In this document: piece after piece, positions 26,094 through 35,751 of the stretch
Layout of the letters: every line of letters starts with the position of its first letter
How positions within the stretch are numbered: the first letter of the stretch is position 1
Assembly: GCA_021157965.1 (NCBI GenBank)
Contig: JAGGVO010000041.1
Location: forward strand, 1 to 64,000
Length of the DNA: 64,000 nt
Direction: 5' to 3'
From: Candidatus Neomarinimicrobiota bacterium
GTDB lineage: Bacteria; Fidelibacterota; Fidelibacteria; Fidelibacterales; Fidelibacteraceae
Position numbers and translations under genes: made by a program
Notes under the pieces: model-generated
Told to the model about the DNA's origin: nothing
Database searches by the model: none
Seen by the model: only the letters and a program-made list of their open reading frames with translations

Positions 26094-28709
26094 TTACTTA
26101 AGCAGTACCATACGATGTGTAGACTGATGTGTACCGGCCTCTACATGGTAGAGGTAGATACCGCTTGCTACGGACATACCCATCTGGTTTGTCCCGTTCC
26201 AGCGGATACTATGATATCCGGCCGGCATCTGCGTGTTGTCTACCAGTGTTTTAACCAGTTCACCCAGAATATTGTAGACTTGCACCGTGACATTCATCCG
26301 TTCCGGAAGATCAAACCGGATGGTTGTTTCCGGGTTGAAGGGATTGGGATAGTTCTCATGAACAGCGAATGTTTTCGGTAACTCATTCACAACAGAAACA
26401 GGCGGGAACTCTTCGTTGGCGGCACCGGGTGTCGCCGGCATTTCCTGCCATGTGTCTGTCCCGTCGGGATAGCGGCCAACAGCTGTATCGGGGGACTGAG
26501 CTTCATAGGTATATGAATCCACAATCGTGGGTGTATCATTCAGATTTTGAACCAGTCCGATATATCCGCCGGCAGCATCCAGCAAAACACCTGCATGAAG
26601 CGTACCTTCATTGGGCAGGTTATCGGCCCACATCACCAGGTATCCCCCGCCGGGAATTGTGGTTGCTGTCGGATCCGTATCGGGGATTTGCCATTCCAAA
26701 GGAGATTCAGAATCAGTTGAGAGATACAAACCTCCAATGTCAACGGCTTCGGCATTCGTGTTGTAGAATTCAATGAAATTATCATCGGCGGCTTCAACAT
26801 TGTTCGCCAGAATTTCATTGATGACGATACCTGTCACAGGTTCTTCCGGTGTCATATCCAGTTTGAGGATCACACCTTTCTGACCCACTGCCCAGAGGAC
26901 ATTGTTCCGATATGCGCATTTTTGCAGTGTGGGCTCAGAGACTTCCACTCCGGATACGTCCTGCACCCAGTTCGCTCCGGCATCTTCTGATTTATAGATC
27001 CGTCCACGACGACCCACGGCATACACCAGGTCATCCGTAACAAATTCCAAATCATAGATATCGTTCCCGTCGGGATCCGTAAAAACGACTTCCATAGAAT
27101 CCAGGGCATTGAAATCCGTTGTCCGGTAAATTTCACCTGATGAAGCACCAATCAACAATACACCGTTTCTGGATTCTACGGCACGCATGGACATCTTTCC
27201 ATAATCCCGGGCAAGATAAAAGGTATCCAGGTCAGCATCGGCATAGAGGATTTGGCCGCTTCCGACAGACGCAATGGTCAGATCGGGAGATACGGGCCAG
27301 AAGTCATACACTGTGCTGCTGCCTTCACTGCTGATTTCTACCCAGTTATCCCCACCATCCGTGGATTTCATAATTATTCCGGATGATCCCCCAGCCAGAA
27401 CAGTATTTTCATCCAGATAGCGCAAGGCATTGATGTGTTTCCGGGACATCTGAGCCATGGGATTGTCGACAAAGGTAAAGGTCTGTCCGCCATCGGTGGT
27501 TTTTTTAACCAGTCCGTTGCTACCGGCAAGCAAACCGGTGTTTTCATCGGCAAATTCAATTTCATAGATAGAGACAACGGTTTGCGTAATCGCGTTGGAT
27601 GGATAAGACCATGTAAGTCCCAGATCTTCACTTACCGTCATGTCACCACCGCTCCAGTCGGTAACCATCACTTTGGTATCTGTCGGCAGTGCAAGTCCCC
27701 AAAATGAGGATGAGGGCCATTCATTGATGGGTTCAAATGTTGCACCTCCGTCTGAGGTAGCCATCCACTGGGAATAATTTCCGAAAACAAAGCCTTCATC
27801 GGCATTGACAAAGTGGACAATCTCTGCATCATTTCCGGTATTGAAATAGAGGGTATCCCAATTGGCACCGGCATCGGTTGTTTTCAGAAGCCATCCATCG
27901 TTTCCTCCCACGTAAATGGTATTGTCGTCGATGACATCAACCGTGATGTTCCGGTCGTACTCATAAGAAAAGGGCCCGCTTTGTGTCCAGGTTTGTCCGT
28001 TATCCTTGGAAATGAAGGTGGTCCGATGGTATCCCACGACAACGAAGGTTGTTCCGGCCACATCAATATCATACAGACGTGAACTGGTGGTTCCTACAGG
28101 GAAATAGCCGGCCAAAGGACTATAATTCCAATTTGCACCTCCGTCCGTCGTATACCAGGCATCACCTCCATTAGCATCAGCGATAACTATGCCATGGTCC
28201 GCATCATAAAAAGCAATACCACCGTCCAGATCGGCATTGTTAAAATTAAAGGTGCTTTTGACCCAGTTTGCGCCGCCGTCCGTCGTTTTCAGCAATGTTG
28301 AATCATCGCCGGCTACATAGGCAACCTGATCTGAAATCACAGCAACACCGGCCAGATCAACAACCACACTGGTATCGGAGACATCAATCCAGTTACTGCC
28401 GCCATCCGTTGTTTTCAAAATCAAGCCATCATCTCCCACAGCATAACCGTTATTGGCATCTGCAAAATGGACATCAGCCAGATCCGGAACGGCCGGATCG
28501 GCAGCAATAACCGGTGTGAGTGTCTTCGCACCGTCTGTCGTTAAATAAATCGCGCCTTCTCCTCCTACAAGAACACCATTCTGGGCATCGTGAAAGTATA
28601 CGTCTGCCGGTTCAAAGGAAATGGATTGTTCTTTGACAACTTCCCAGGTTTGTCCCATGAGAAATGTTGCCGAGAGAAGAACCATTACAAGTGTTAACAC
28701 TTTTCGCAT
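26094..28709 (-). CDS. Secreted Ycf48/BNR beta-propeller protein with lamin-tail domain and T9SS tail
   Basis: An 871-residue surface protein. A perfect AAGGAGGT (28714-28721) precedes ATG. Signal peptide at 1-19 (MRKVLTLVMVLLSATFLMG). At least ten repeats of the Ycf48/BNR kind follow (ILKTTDGGSNW, LLKTTDGGANW, IYKSEDAGANW), giving a seven-bladed or larger propeller over residues about 20-645. A lamin-tail-type Ig domain spans about 650-770 (INEILANNVEAADDNFIEFY). The end is a full sorting tail (HENYPNPFNPETTIRFDLP). The function is not known; propellers of this kind bind proteins or glycans. It lies 40 bases downstream of the second barrel gene of the receptor cassette and may belong to the same transcript. 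Confidence 0.8.
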   Translation of the reverse strand: MRKVLTLVMVLLSATFLMGQTWEVVKEQSISFEPADVYFHDAQNGVLVGGEGAIYLTTDGAKTLTPVIAADPAVPDLADVHFADANNGYAVGDDGLILKTTDGGSNWIDVSDTSVVVDLAGVAVISDQVAYVAGDDSTLLKTTDGGANWVKSTFNFNNADLDGGIAFYDADHGIVIADANGGDAWYTTDGGANWNYSPLAGYFPVGTTSSRLYDIDVAGTTFVVVGYHRTTFISKDNGQTWTQSGPFSYEYDRNITVDVIDDNTIYVGGNDGWLLKTTDAGANWDTLYFNTGNDAEIVHFVNADEGFVFGNYSQWMATSDGGATFEPINEWPSSSFWGLALPTDTKVMVTDWSGGDMTVSEDLGLTWSYPSNAITQTVVSIYEIEFADENTGLLAGSNGLVKKTTDGGQTFTFVDNPMAQMSRKHINALRYLDENTVLAGGSSGIIMKSTDGGDNWVEISSEGSSTVYDFWPVSPDLTIASVGSGQILYADADLDTFYLARDYGKMSMRAVESRNGVLLIGASSGEIYRTTDFNALDSMEVVFTDPDGNDIYDLEFVTDDLVYAVGRRGRIYKSEDAGANWVQDVSGVEVSEPTLQKCAYRNNVLWAVGQKGVILKLDMTPEEPVTGIVINEILANNVEAADDNFIEFYNTNAEAVDIGGLYLSTDSESPLEWQIPDTDPTATTIPGGGYLVMWADNLPNEGTLHAGVLLDAAGGYIGLVQNLNDTPTIVDSYTYEAQSPDTAVGRYPDGTDTWQEMPATPGAANEEFPPVSVVNELPKTFAVHENYPNPFNPETTIRFDLPERMNVTVQVYNILGELVKTLVDNTQMPAGYHSIRWNGTNQMGMSVASGIYLYHVEAGTHQSTHRMVLLK

Positions 28710-28749
28710 TCTTACCTCCTTGTTATATTTTAATCGGAAGCATTGTCCG

Positions 28750-30162
28750 TTATCGCTTCACCGATAGACGGATTTGCCAGATTGTATTTTTATCATCCAA
28801 CCCGTCTGCATTTTCCACACCCCACACCAGGGTTGGGCAAATTCTATTGAATCCCCACTGATATTCAAAACCGGCCTGGACAAAATAACAGGTCAGTGAG
28901 GGAATATCCCAGGTAAAATGCAGGGGCACCTTTTCCGCACTGATGCCTCCGGTATAGGAAACAACCGGAAAGGGATGAATGTCAAAATCAAAAGAGACTC
29001 TCCATTCGTTTTCTTCACGGGTAAGGTTTTGTGCTTTCAGATAATTCCGGTAATCCCACGAACGTTTTCCGGCACGAGCCATAATATCCAAACGGGTATT
29101 CTTTATACCGCTAAATTCCAATCCGATACCACCCAAATACCGGGATTCATCCGTTTCAAAGAAAAGTGCTTCGTATATCCCGGTTTTGCCCCAATCCTCA
29201 ATATTTATCACCGTGCCGAAAATACTCCAGGATGCCTTTGCTTGTTTATAATTCAGCCAAATCTGTCCTTCAGATGTATTACGCTGCCAATATCCCCGTT
29301 CGGAAGCAACACTTTTTTTGCCTTTCCGGGCGTCATTCTCTTCGGTACCCACTGAAAATCCCAGATAGGCAGAAAACGGACTGTCCTGTTTTTCCAGTAG
29401 CAGTCCCGTTCCCAGTTCATACCCATCTTTATTATGTTCCATCTCAACAGAGGAACCGGGGTTTTCCATACGGTAAGCCAGATAACCAAACCAGGTTTGA
29501 ACCTGGGCATCCTGGTATTCCTTGACAGCTTCAAGAGCAGTCCGCCCGTGATAGCGTCGGAACCACCCGTCTACAGAAAGAGATGATATTGGCCTGATCC
29601 GCAGGGAATTTGTTACATCACTGTTCAGCTCACGGGATTCCGCCCGGGTAAAAACATCTTTGATTCCCCGTTCAACCCCATAATTGATGCCAAGGCCCCA
29701 GGTGACCCGTTTTCCGAAATCCCTGGAGAAGAAAAAATCAATCAGGGGACCGTTGTACCGGAAATCGCCGGATGTCGTATCGGTAAATCCAATATAGGTA
29801 GCATAATAATTCTTTTCAATTGAACGGAACTGCTGCTTATGCCAGGCGTTTCCAAAATCAATTGCCGCATAGAGAGCTGTTTTTTCATTCAGTTTGCGAT
29901 ATGTTTCAAACATGGCGCCATAACTAAATACGGCTTCCGGGTCAAAGGATCTTTGGATATTCTGTGATTTATAACCGGTGTAAATCACGGTATTCATGCC
30001 TTCAGAATGGTTATACGTTTTAAAATGAAGGGGGTGCCTGTCAAAATCCCACAATGTATTCCAGGATTCCGGAACAGAAATACCGATAGAATTGGTATAA
30101 CCATAACCCGTAGATAAGGCAATCAATAACAGGAACATAAGTTGTCTGATGAATCTATTCAT
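28750..30162 (-). CDS. Outer-membrane beta-barrel protein of receptor cassette 1 (DUF6850-like)
   Basis: A 470-residue predicted barrel. The frame is open to 30408, but that part lies within the lipoprotein gene; ATG at 30162 starts the signal peptide (MNRFIRQLMFLLLIALS) and overlaps the upstream stop by eight bases. The rest is made of short amphipathic aromatic strands (GLGINYGVERGI, WFGYLAYRMENPG, FVQAGFEYQWGF). It occupies the same place as the gene at 42145 in the paralogous cassette, with limited similarity (GYEL segments). In Bacteroidetes, DUF6850 barrels occur next to DUF4876 lipoproteins, which supports the assignment; the family name is from memory and not checked by search. Confidence 0.65.
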   Translation of the reverse strand: MNRFIRQLMFLLLIALSTGYGYTNSIGISVPESWNTLWDFDRHPLHFKTYNHSEGMNTVIYTGYKSQNIQRSFDPEAVFSYGAMFETYRKLNEKTALYAAIDFGNAWHKQQFRSIEKNYYATYIGFTDTTSGDFRYNGPLIDFFFSRDFGKRVTWGLGINYGVERGIKDVFTRAESRELNSDVTNSLRIRPISSLSVDGWFRRYHGRTALEAVKEYQDAQVQTWFGYLAYRMENPGSSVEMEHNKDGYELGTGLLLEKQDSPFSAYLGFSVGTEENDARKGKKSVASERGYWQRNTSEGQIWLNYKQAKASWSIFGTVINIEDWGKTGIYEALFFETDESRYLGGIGLEFSGIKNTRLDIMARAGKRSWDYRNYLKAQNLTREENEWRVSFDFDIHPFPVVSYTGGISAEKVPLHFTWDIPSLTCYFVQAGFEYQWGFNRICPTLVWGVENADGLDDKNTIWQIRLSVKR

Positions 30163-31276
30163 GGTGATATCCGGGGGTTGGTGTATCAAGAATGATAAAA
30201 TCGATAGTACTGTTATCCGTATCAAAACCGGGTTCAATACGTTCAATGGATTGTCCACTGTACTTAATGGCTCCCACACCGGCCCACCCGGCATCCAGTT
30301 CTTCTGTAATATCTTTAACATTCGTGGACGAAGAGCTGTATTCCACGACATCGATGATTGTTTCCATATCGATACCATCTGCGTAATTGATATCCCGGCC
30401 GTCTGCAATCAGCACCACATCATTCCCAAGAGCAATCATAAAATCCCGCCGGTGTCCCTCTTCGATATTATCGAGGTTCGGTACATCCGGATTGTCTGTG
30501 TCGGCATAATCCTGTGAATTCACAAATTCCCAGTCTGCATCTGATAAATCAATGCTGTTCACAAGCGTATCATTCCTCTGAACGATCACATGATTCATGG
30601 CATCCTGGGCCAAAACGACAAATTCTCCGGGTTCTACGGGATATTCACGACCTGTCACAGGCTCACCGGGAAATTGAAAAATATAGGTGACATTATCCGC
30701 GCCGATGGTACAGGATCCCATCCGACACACAATCATTCCGTCCAGATAGATTGTTTCAGAAGAGGCATTATACAATTCAATAAATTGATCAAAGAAGTAA
30801 AAAATCTTATTGGGGGGACCCATGTAATATATTTCATTAATCTTGAGTCCGGGATTTCCGCTGACACGTACTGTCAGCGTGTCGGTTACCGGGACTTCAT
30901 CATGAACGTAAAACTCCTGTTGTCCCGTAACCCGGGAAGTATCAAGGGCATTATCAAAGGGGTAATCAACGCCCACACTGGCTATATAATAACCATTTAG
31001 CAGACTATCGAAACAGACCCATCCGCTGTCATCGGTGTATCCGGTCCTTACAAAACCTTCATAATCCTGGTTTGTCAACACAACCGGGATTCCCGGTAAA
31101 ACAGCACTCTGCCCGTTAAAAAACTTCCCCAGAGAAGTTGTATCCAGGCGAATCATCAGGTTTTTCTGCTGCGTTCCCTCATATTCCGGCGGCTTATCAT
31201 CCACTTCCATACAAGAAAAGAGAAGGAAAGCCACAACACATAAAAAGGCGATCAGTTTCATAAAATGTTTCACCAT
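30155..31276 (-). CDS. DUF4876-like lipoprotein of receptor cassette 1
   Basis: A 373-residue lipoprotein with a signal peptide ending at LLFSC. Residues about 35-130 are a carboxypeptidase-like beta-sandwich (PGIPVVLTNQDYEGFVRTGY). The main part carries the DUF4876-type sequence INEIYYMGPPNKIFYF, DQFIELYNASSETIYLDG, VVLAQDAMNH and SIDLSDADWEF, which resembles a lamin-tail Ig fold. The start codon overlaps the receptor stop by seven bases (ATGGTGA). It is a paralogue of the protein at 43638. It probably sits on the outer membrane as a partner of the upstream TonB receptor, like a SusD-type substrate lid; that role is inference. Confidence 0.78.
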   Translation of the reverse strand: MVKHFMKLIAFLCVVAFLLFSCMEVDDKPPEYEGTQQKNLMIRLDTTSLGKFFNGQSAVLPGIPVVLTNQDYEGFVRTGYTDDSGWVCFDSLLNGYYIASVGVDYPFDNALDTSRVTGQQEFYVHDEVPVTDTLTVRVSGNPGLKINEIYYMGPPNKIFYFFDQFIELYNASSETIYLDGMIVCRMGSCTIGADNVTYIFQFPGEPVTGREYPVEPGEFVVLAQDAMNHVIVQRNDTLVNSIDLSDADWEFVNSQDYADTDNPDVPNLDNIEEGHRRDFMIALGNDVVLIADGRDINYADGIDMETIIDVVEYSSSSTNVKDITEELDAGWAGVGAIKYSGQSIERIEPGFDTDNSTIDFIILDTPTPGYHHE

Positions 31277-33819
31277 TGCGTACTGACCTCCAGTCCGTAA
31301 TAAATGGGCACATTCAATTTATAAATATTTCCCCGGTAGGGATCAATCCATATACCCGGATCATCAAAGAGATTGTTTACGTACAGTGACACTTCCGTGT
31401 TTTGTCCCACCGATTTACTCAATCGTGCATTTACAATCCAATGATCACCATATTCCCAGCGTTCAGCATCATACCAGTATGTCATTCCCTGGTAGAGAGT
31501 AACCGGGTGATCTTCGAGGACTGTTTCAATGGAATTCGATTTGTAAACAGTTCTTTTTTGATCAAAGGGGATATACTGCAGATCCACCGTGAACCATACG
31601 CCCAAAACCTGATTAATATATGATGTTTGCTGGCCGAGGATGATTTTGTGTTTCCAGGTTTCGTGATTGGGGACCCAGATTTCTTCCCATGAGGTATCCA
31701 CGGAACTGTCGTAATACCGGCCCTCTTTACCCCGGAGAGAATAGCGATACGTGGCATTGAATACAAACTTCAGATTCTTAACCCGCTTTGTTTTCAGGGA
31801 AAATTCAACCCCCCTGTCTTTACTCCAGGCGGCATTTTCCATCAGGCTGTAGGTGAGAGAGGTAAGGGTATCGGGGTTGATTTCATATCCGACAGGATAA
31901 GCTATCGTAGAAGGTTGATCCTTCGATTCCTGATAGTAGGCTGTCAGAGTCAGTCCAAGCCAGTCCGTTGCTTTCCAGTCCAGACTGGTTTCCAGCTTGT
32001 CCGTATAATAAGACTTCAAATCCGGGTTCTGTTGTTTATATTCCACTTCCACCCACTGGGAATCAATGAAAGTCTGGACATAGGCTGAATTCCGGTATAC
32101 ATGGCTCAGGGAAATCGACTTGACACTGCGTCCTGCACCAAATCGCCAAAAAAGACCATCCGCCAGTTCGATCCGGGTATTGAAACGCGGGCTTAGAAAT
32201 TCTCCCTGACGTGCATTCAGAAAAGAAACATCGTCCCTGCCGATGCTTATATCCAGCCCGCGGACGTTGATAGCGTCATAACGCAGGCCGAGCATCATCT
32301 CAACAGAACGGTCATTGACCGTCCATTTCCAGTTCCGTTCACCGTACACACTGAATTTTGGGAAACCGGGATAAACATCAAACGAGTAGCTCCGGCGAGT
32401 GCTGTAAGCACCATAGTAGTTGTAAATAGAATCCAGATGAACGCCGCTGCCGGTATTTTTCTGATAGTTGAATTCCAATCCGAAGAGAGTTCCGGTTTCA
32501 TTCCCGTTTTTCCGTTTGACCGTTTTGTCCCGAAGCAGCTTGTAGCTTATATCCCACTCTCTGCCGTCTTCCCAGAGCTCACCAATATACCCGTAAACCG
32601 TATCAATCTGATCATTAACCCACCGGCTGCGGTAGTTATTCTTGCGGTTCATATCCACATTGAAATAGTTGGAATACATCAGTTGTGGATCCGGTTTGTA
32701 TTTCAGGATGAGTCCGCCGCTTGTTCTGTAATCATGGCTATGGCGCCCTACTTTATTGGCATCTGTCGGTTTTTCATCATCCAAAGACCGGGTATATCTT
32801 CCTTTCAGCACATAATTCAGCTTTTTATCAAAAGCTTCACCGGAGTAAGCCGTACTCAGGTAGAAGCGGTGATATTCATCGCCCTTTTTCCGGATATTCC
32901 GTTCGCTGTAGGCGTAGTTTACATGGTAATCCAGCGTGCCTCCAAAGGGAACCTTCAATCCGCTGCTGAAACTGGCACCCTTGGTATCGGGGTTGAATTT
33001 ACCTTTCAGCCGTGAACGGACCTGACCCCGTTTTGTTTTAACCTTAATCACGCCATCGGCAAAATTGCTGTATTCAACAGAGGGAATACCGGTAATGACT
33101 TCGACACTTTCAATATCGTCTGCGGGGATGGTTCGCAAATCGATACCGGAAGTAAGGGAACTGCTCATTCCGGTAATCATGGCGTCGTTATTGATTACGT
33201 TGCCATCCACCATCACTGTTGTCCCGAAGGTCTCGTTTCCGGACAAGGTAGTATAACTGCTCGCCACTTTCCGGATACCAATGCTTTGATCTGAGGACAG
33301 GCCAATCTGCCGGGATTTTTCCACACCGGGAACAAGGGTCAGAACATCACCCAGATTATCGGCCTGGAGATGATCAATTTCCCCGCTGTCAATACGGCGT
33401 GTTGTCACCATCTCGCTCTGGATAACATCCTTTTCCACGGCCTTCACTTCGATACCGCCGATCATAAAACAGTATTCAGAATTCCAGCGCCCTTTTTGAT
33501 TGATCAGGCGGATTGTTACATCATACGTTTGATCCTGTAAAACATCAAAATCAAAAAGGCTGTTATTGTAGAACCCTTCTTTCAGGGCTGCCAGCTTATA
33601 CCGTCCGGGAGGGACATCCCGGAACATGAAAAAGCCTTCTTTATCTGACATCGTTTCCATCTGGAAGTTGTCGTCTTCAGGATCTTCAAGCACAATCAGT
33701 GCTTCGGGGATCACGGCTTTATCCATGTGACAAATGACTTTACCCCTGATCACCGAGGCCGAAGCCCCGGCGACAAGGATCAAAAGTATCAGGCAAAAAT
33801 GTAAAAGTCTTTTCTTCAT
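31270..33819 (-). CDS. TonB-dependent receptor of cassette 1
   Basis: An 849-residue outer-membrane receptor. ATG at 33819 overlaps the stop of the membrane-protein gene (ATGA); an in-frame GTG at 33837 is less likely. Signal peptide MKKRLLHFCLILLILVAG, then a carboxypeptidase-like domain (VIRGKVICHMDKAVIPEAL), then a plug with RIDSGEIDHLQADNLGDVL, IPADDIESVEVITGIPSVEY and VKTKRG, then a barrel. The plug is clearly paralogous to that of the receptor at 44786 (RINSGEIEHLQASSLGDVM, IPADNLEKVEVIRGIPSVKY). The ligand is unknown. Confidence 0.87.
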   Translation of the reverse strand: MKKRLLHFCLILLILVAGASASVIRGKVICHMDKAVIPEALIVLEDPEDDNFQMETMSDKEGFFMFRDVPPGRYKLAALKEGFYNNSLFDFDVLQDQTYDVTIRLINQKGRWNSEYCFMIGGIEVKAVEKDVIQSEMVTTRRIDSGEIDHLQADNLGDVLTLVPGVEKSRQIGLSSDQSIGIRKVASSYTTLSGNETFGTTVMVDGNVINNDAMITGMSSSLTSGIDLRTIPADDIESVEVITGIPSVEYSNFADGVIKVKTKRGQVRSRLKGKFNPDTKGASFSSGLKVPFGGTLDYHVNYAYSERNIRKKGDEYHRFYLSTAYSGEAFDKKLNYVLKGRYTRSLDDEKPTDANKVGRHSHDYRTSGGLILKYKPDPQLMYSNYFNVDMNRKNNYRSRWVNDQIDTVYGYIGELWEDGREWDISYKLLRDKTVKRKNGNETGTLFGLEFNYQKNTGSGVHLDSIYNYYGAYSTRRSYSFDVYPGFPKFSVYGERNWKWTVNDRSVEMMLGLRYDAINVRGLDISIGRDDVSFLNARQGEFLSPRFNTRIELADGLFWRFGAGRSVKSISLSHVYRNSAYVQTFIDSQWVEVEYKQQNPDLKSYYTDKLETSLDWKATDWLGLTLTAYYQESKDQPSTIAYPVGYEINPDTLTSLTYSLMENAAWSKDRGVEFSLKTKRVKNLKFVFNATYRYSLRGKEGRYYDSSVDTSWEEIWVPNHETWKHKIILGQQTSYINQVLGVWFTVDLQYIPFDQKRTVYKSNSIETVLEDHPVTLYQGMTYWYDAERWEYGDHWIVNARLSKSVGQNTEVSLYVNNLFDDPGIWIDPYRGNIYKLNVPIYYGLEVSTQW

Positions 33820-35075
33820 TTCCTTTCCGAGTGCCACACGGGCACATAAATGTAAACCATGCAGGCGATGAGTCCATATAACCCGGTAACGGCCACGAGC
33901 ACCAGTTCAGGTATGGACTTTTTCAGCTTGCGTTTTTCTTTTTTCAGAAAAATGACAAATATAAGCAGGGCAATGATATTCCCGATCCAGGCCAATGGAA
34001 AATGCCAGTCCGCATAGAGCCCCACATAAGTTGTGGAACCATCATTCAGTGAAATGGAGAAGGGAAAGATCGCCCGTGCAATTTTTCCCTGCGGGAATTC
34101 TTCCCGGGTTTTCCAGGATTCATGATATTCATCGATCAGGTTATAATCCCGGTCCGTTACGAAAACATCGATGCCGTCTTCCTTATCCAGAGTCACCTGG
34201 CGGAAAAAGAGATCGGTCGTGATAAGGAGTATTGCTTTTCCACTGTCATAAGCTCCTTTTGTGGGCAATTCTACAGGCTTATATTCGTCATAGGTTAAGA
34301 AATAAATCCTGTCATCCTCAGATATAATGGTTCCGTAATACTCCTTAAGGGTATTTTCGGTGACCATCATGTGACGAATTTTGATATCCTTCGGAAAATG
34401 TGTATTGGCAACAACGGGTTGGCCTTTCGCTTTTTTGATATGGTAAAGGTCATCCTTTGCGTCCACAACAAAGCACCCTTCGTCAAAAGCCTTCCGGGTC
34501 GTGGGATTTGTAAATATCTTTTTGGCCGGAAATTCAAATCCTTTTTCTTTCAGCGCTTGTGTAAAAAGGGCGCTCATCTCTTTATCCACTTTCCGGGTAA
34601 TGCTGTTGACAAATTCCATACCTTCATCGGTGATCCGGAAATATTCATCGGGAAATTCGAGCCGCACACGGCCGGATTCAGATTCCAGGAGGGGATAAAG
34701 AGGTATCTGGGGAATATCCAGCTGATAGGGTTTTAACCGGTGCATATTCCGGTTCTTTTTAATTTCATTCACATCCAGTTTGATACCGTGGATGGATTCG
34801 GGCATTCTCCCGTCGGAGATCAATTGCATATAGTAGAAAAATGGGAGCTTTGCCTCATATTCGTCCCGGGTATAGATGTTCCCTTCTTCATCCAGGAACA
34901 CCAGCTTGTTATCTTTCCGGCGGTGCATAAAAAACATGGAATCCACCGGTGAGAAAGAGACATAAGGTGAGGGTGTTTTCACGTCAAAGAAAAGCCAGTA
35001 AAAATCGGGAAGGTAAATGGCCATAACCACAATGGCAACGAGTATTAATGTATAGCGACTGATTCGAACAATCAT
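33816..35075 (-). CDS. Membrane protein with large extracytoplasmic domain (DUF4857-like)
   Basis: A 419-residue protein with one membrane segment at about 6-24, a soluble domain of about 320 residues, and two membrane segments near the end (about 350-370 and 385-408) separated by the basic stretch KKEKRKLKK. This layout and its place after an ABC ATPase and permease and before a TonB receptor resemble Bacteroidetes DUF4857 proteins; the name is from memory and not checked. It overlaps both neighbours by four bases. It is likely the third part of the transporter, with the large domain in the periplasm, perhaps as a link to the receptor. Confidence 0.62.
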   Translation of the reverse strand: MIVRISRYTLILVAIVVMAIYLPDFYWLFFDVKTPSPYVSFSPVDSMFFMHRRKDNKLVFLDEEGNIYTRDEYEAKLPFFYYMQLISDGRMPESIHGIKLDVNEIKKNRNMHRLKPYQLDIPQIPLYPLLESESGRVRLEFPDEYFRITDEGMEFVNSITRKVDKEMSALFTQALKEKGFEFPAKKIFTNPTTRKAFDEGCFVVDAKDDLYHIKKAKGQPVVANTHFPKDIKIRHMMVTENTLKEYYGTIISEDDRIYFLTYDEYKPVELPTKGAYDSGKAILLITTDLFFRQVTLDKEDGIDVFVTDRDYNLIDEYHESWKTREEFPQGKIARAIFPFSISLNDGSTTYVGLYADWHFPLAWIGNIIALLIFVIFLKKEKRKLKKSIPELVLVAVTGLYGLIACMVYIYVPVWHSERK

Positions 35076-35743
35076 TTAAAGACCCCCTTTTTAAAGCGGT
35101 GACCGGAATAAATAACAGACACTGAGAGGAGGATTGTCAGAATCAGCATTCCGATCAGAACCCTGTCGTAAATATTATAGAACCATCCATACAGAAAGAG
35201 TTTTCCGAATCCCACGGCAAAAAGAATATAGAAAATGCGCCGTTTCCACAGCGGCTCCAGAATCACATACGAAGCCAGAGAATAGGCGGTCAATCCCAAA
35301 AGATACCAGGGAACCGTAGTGAGAAACGCACTGTGGACAATTTCCGCCGGAAAATAGGTATATCCGACCAGCAGAAAAACCAGGGAATACACGCCGAACA
35401 TGGCCAGCAGGGAAACAAAACCAATCCCGGCCATAACCAGTAACACGTTGTATTCATCCACAGGAAGGTGAAATGTCAGTTTAATCCGTTTACGCTGAAT
35501 TTCGGGGACAAACTGAACCGCTGCAACCACAAGTCCTGCCAGGAGGGGCAGATATCGAAGGGTCGTATAGAATTTCACGCCCCTGAAAATGATATTATAC
35601 CAATAGCTGGCAGCTTCATAGAATTTATACGAATGCCCCACGGAAGCAAATACATAAATGATGGCTCCCGCAAAAAGTAATCCCATGGCCAAATAGGCCC
35701 ACCGGATTTTTAACCATTCTTTATAGAATATGTTCTTTATCAT
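35072..35743 (-). CDS. ABC-2-type transporter permease
   Basis: A 223-residue inner-membrane protein with about six membrane segments. The N-terminus MIKNIFYKEWLKIRWAYLAM is the amphipathic elbow helix seen in ABC-2 exporters and ABC-type membrane parts of the NosY/YhgE kind. The ATPase gene ends eight bases upstream, and the next gene overlaps by ATGA. It should form the channel with the upstream ATPase. The cargo is unknown. Confidence 0.75.
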   Translation of the reverse strand: MIKNIFYKEWLKIRWAYLAMGLLFAGAIIYVFASVGHSYKFYEAASYWYNIIFRGVKFYTTLRYLPLLAGLVVAAVQFVPEIQRKRIKLTFHLPVDEYNVLLVMAGIGFVSLLAMFGVYSLVFLLVGYTYFPAEIVHSAFLTTVPWYLLGLTAYSLASYVILEPLWKRRIFYILFAVGFGKLFLYGWFYNIYDRVLIGMLILTILLSVSVIYSGHRFKKGVFK

Positions 35744-35751
35744 CTCTCCTC

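Noticed and set aside
30163-30408. N-terminal extension of the cassette 1 barrel protein
   Set aside because: It overlaps the lipoprotein gene, has no homology, and a signal peptide starts at 30162.
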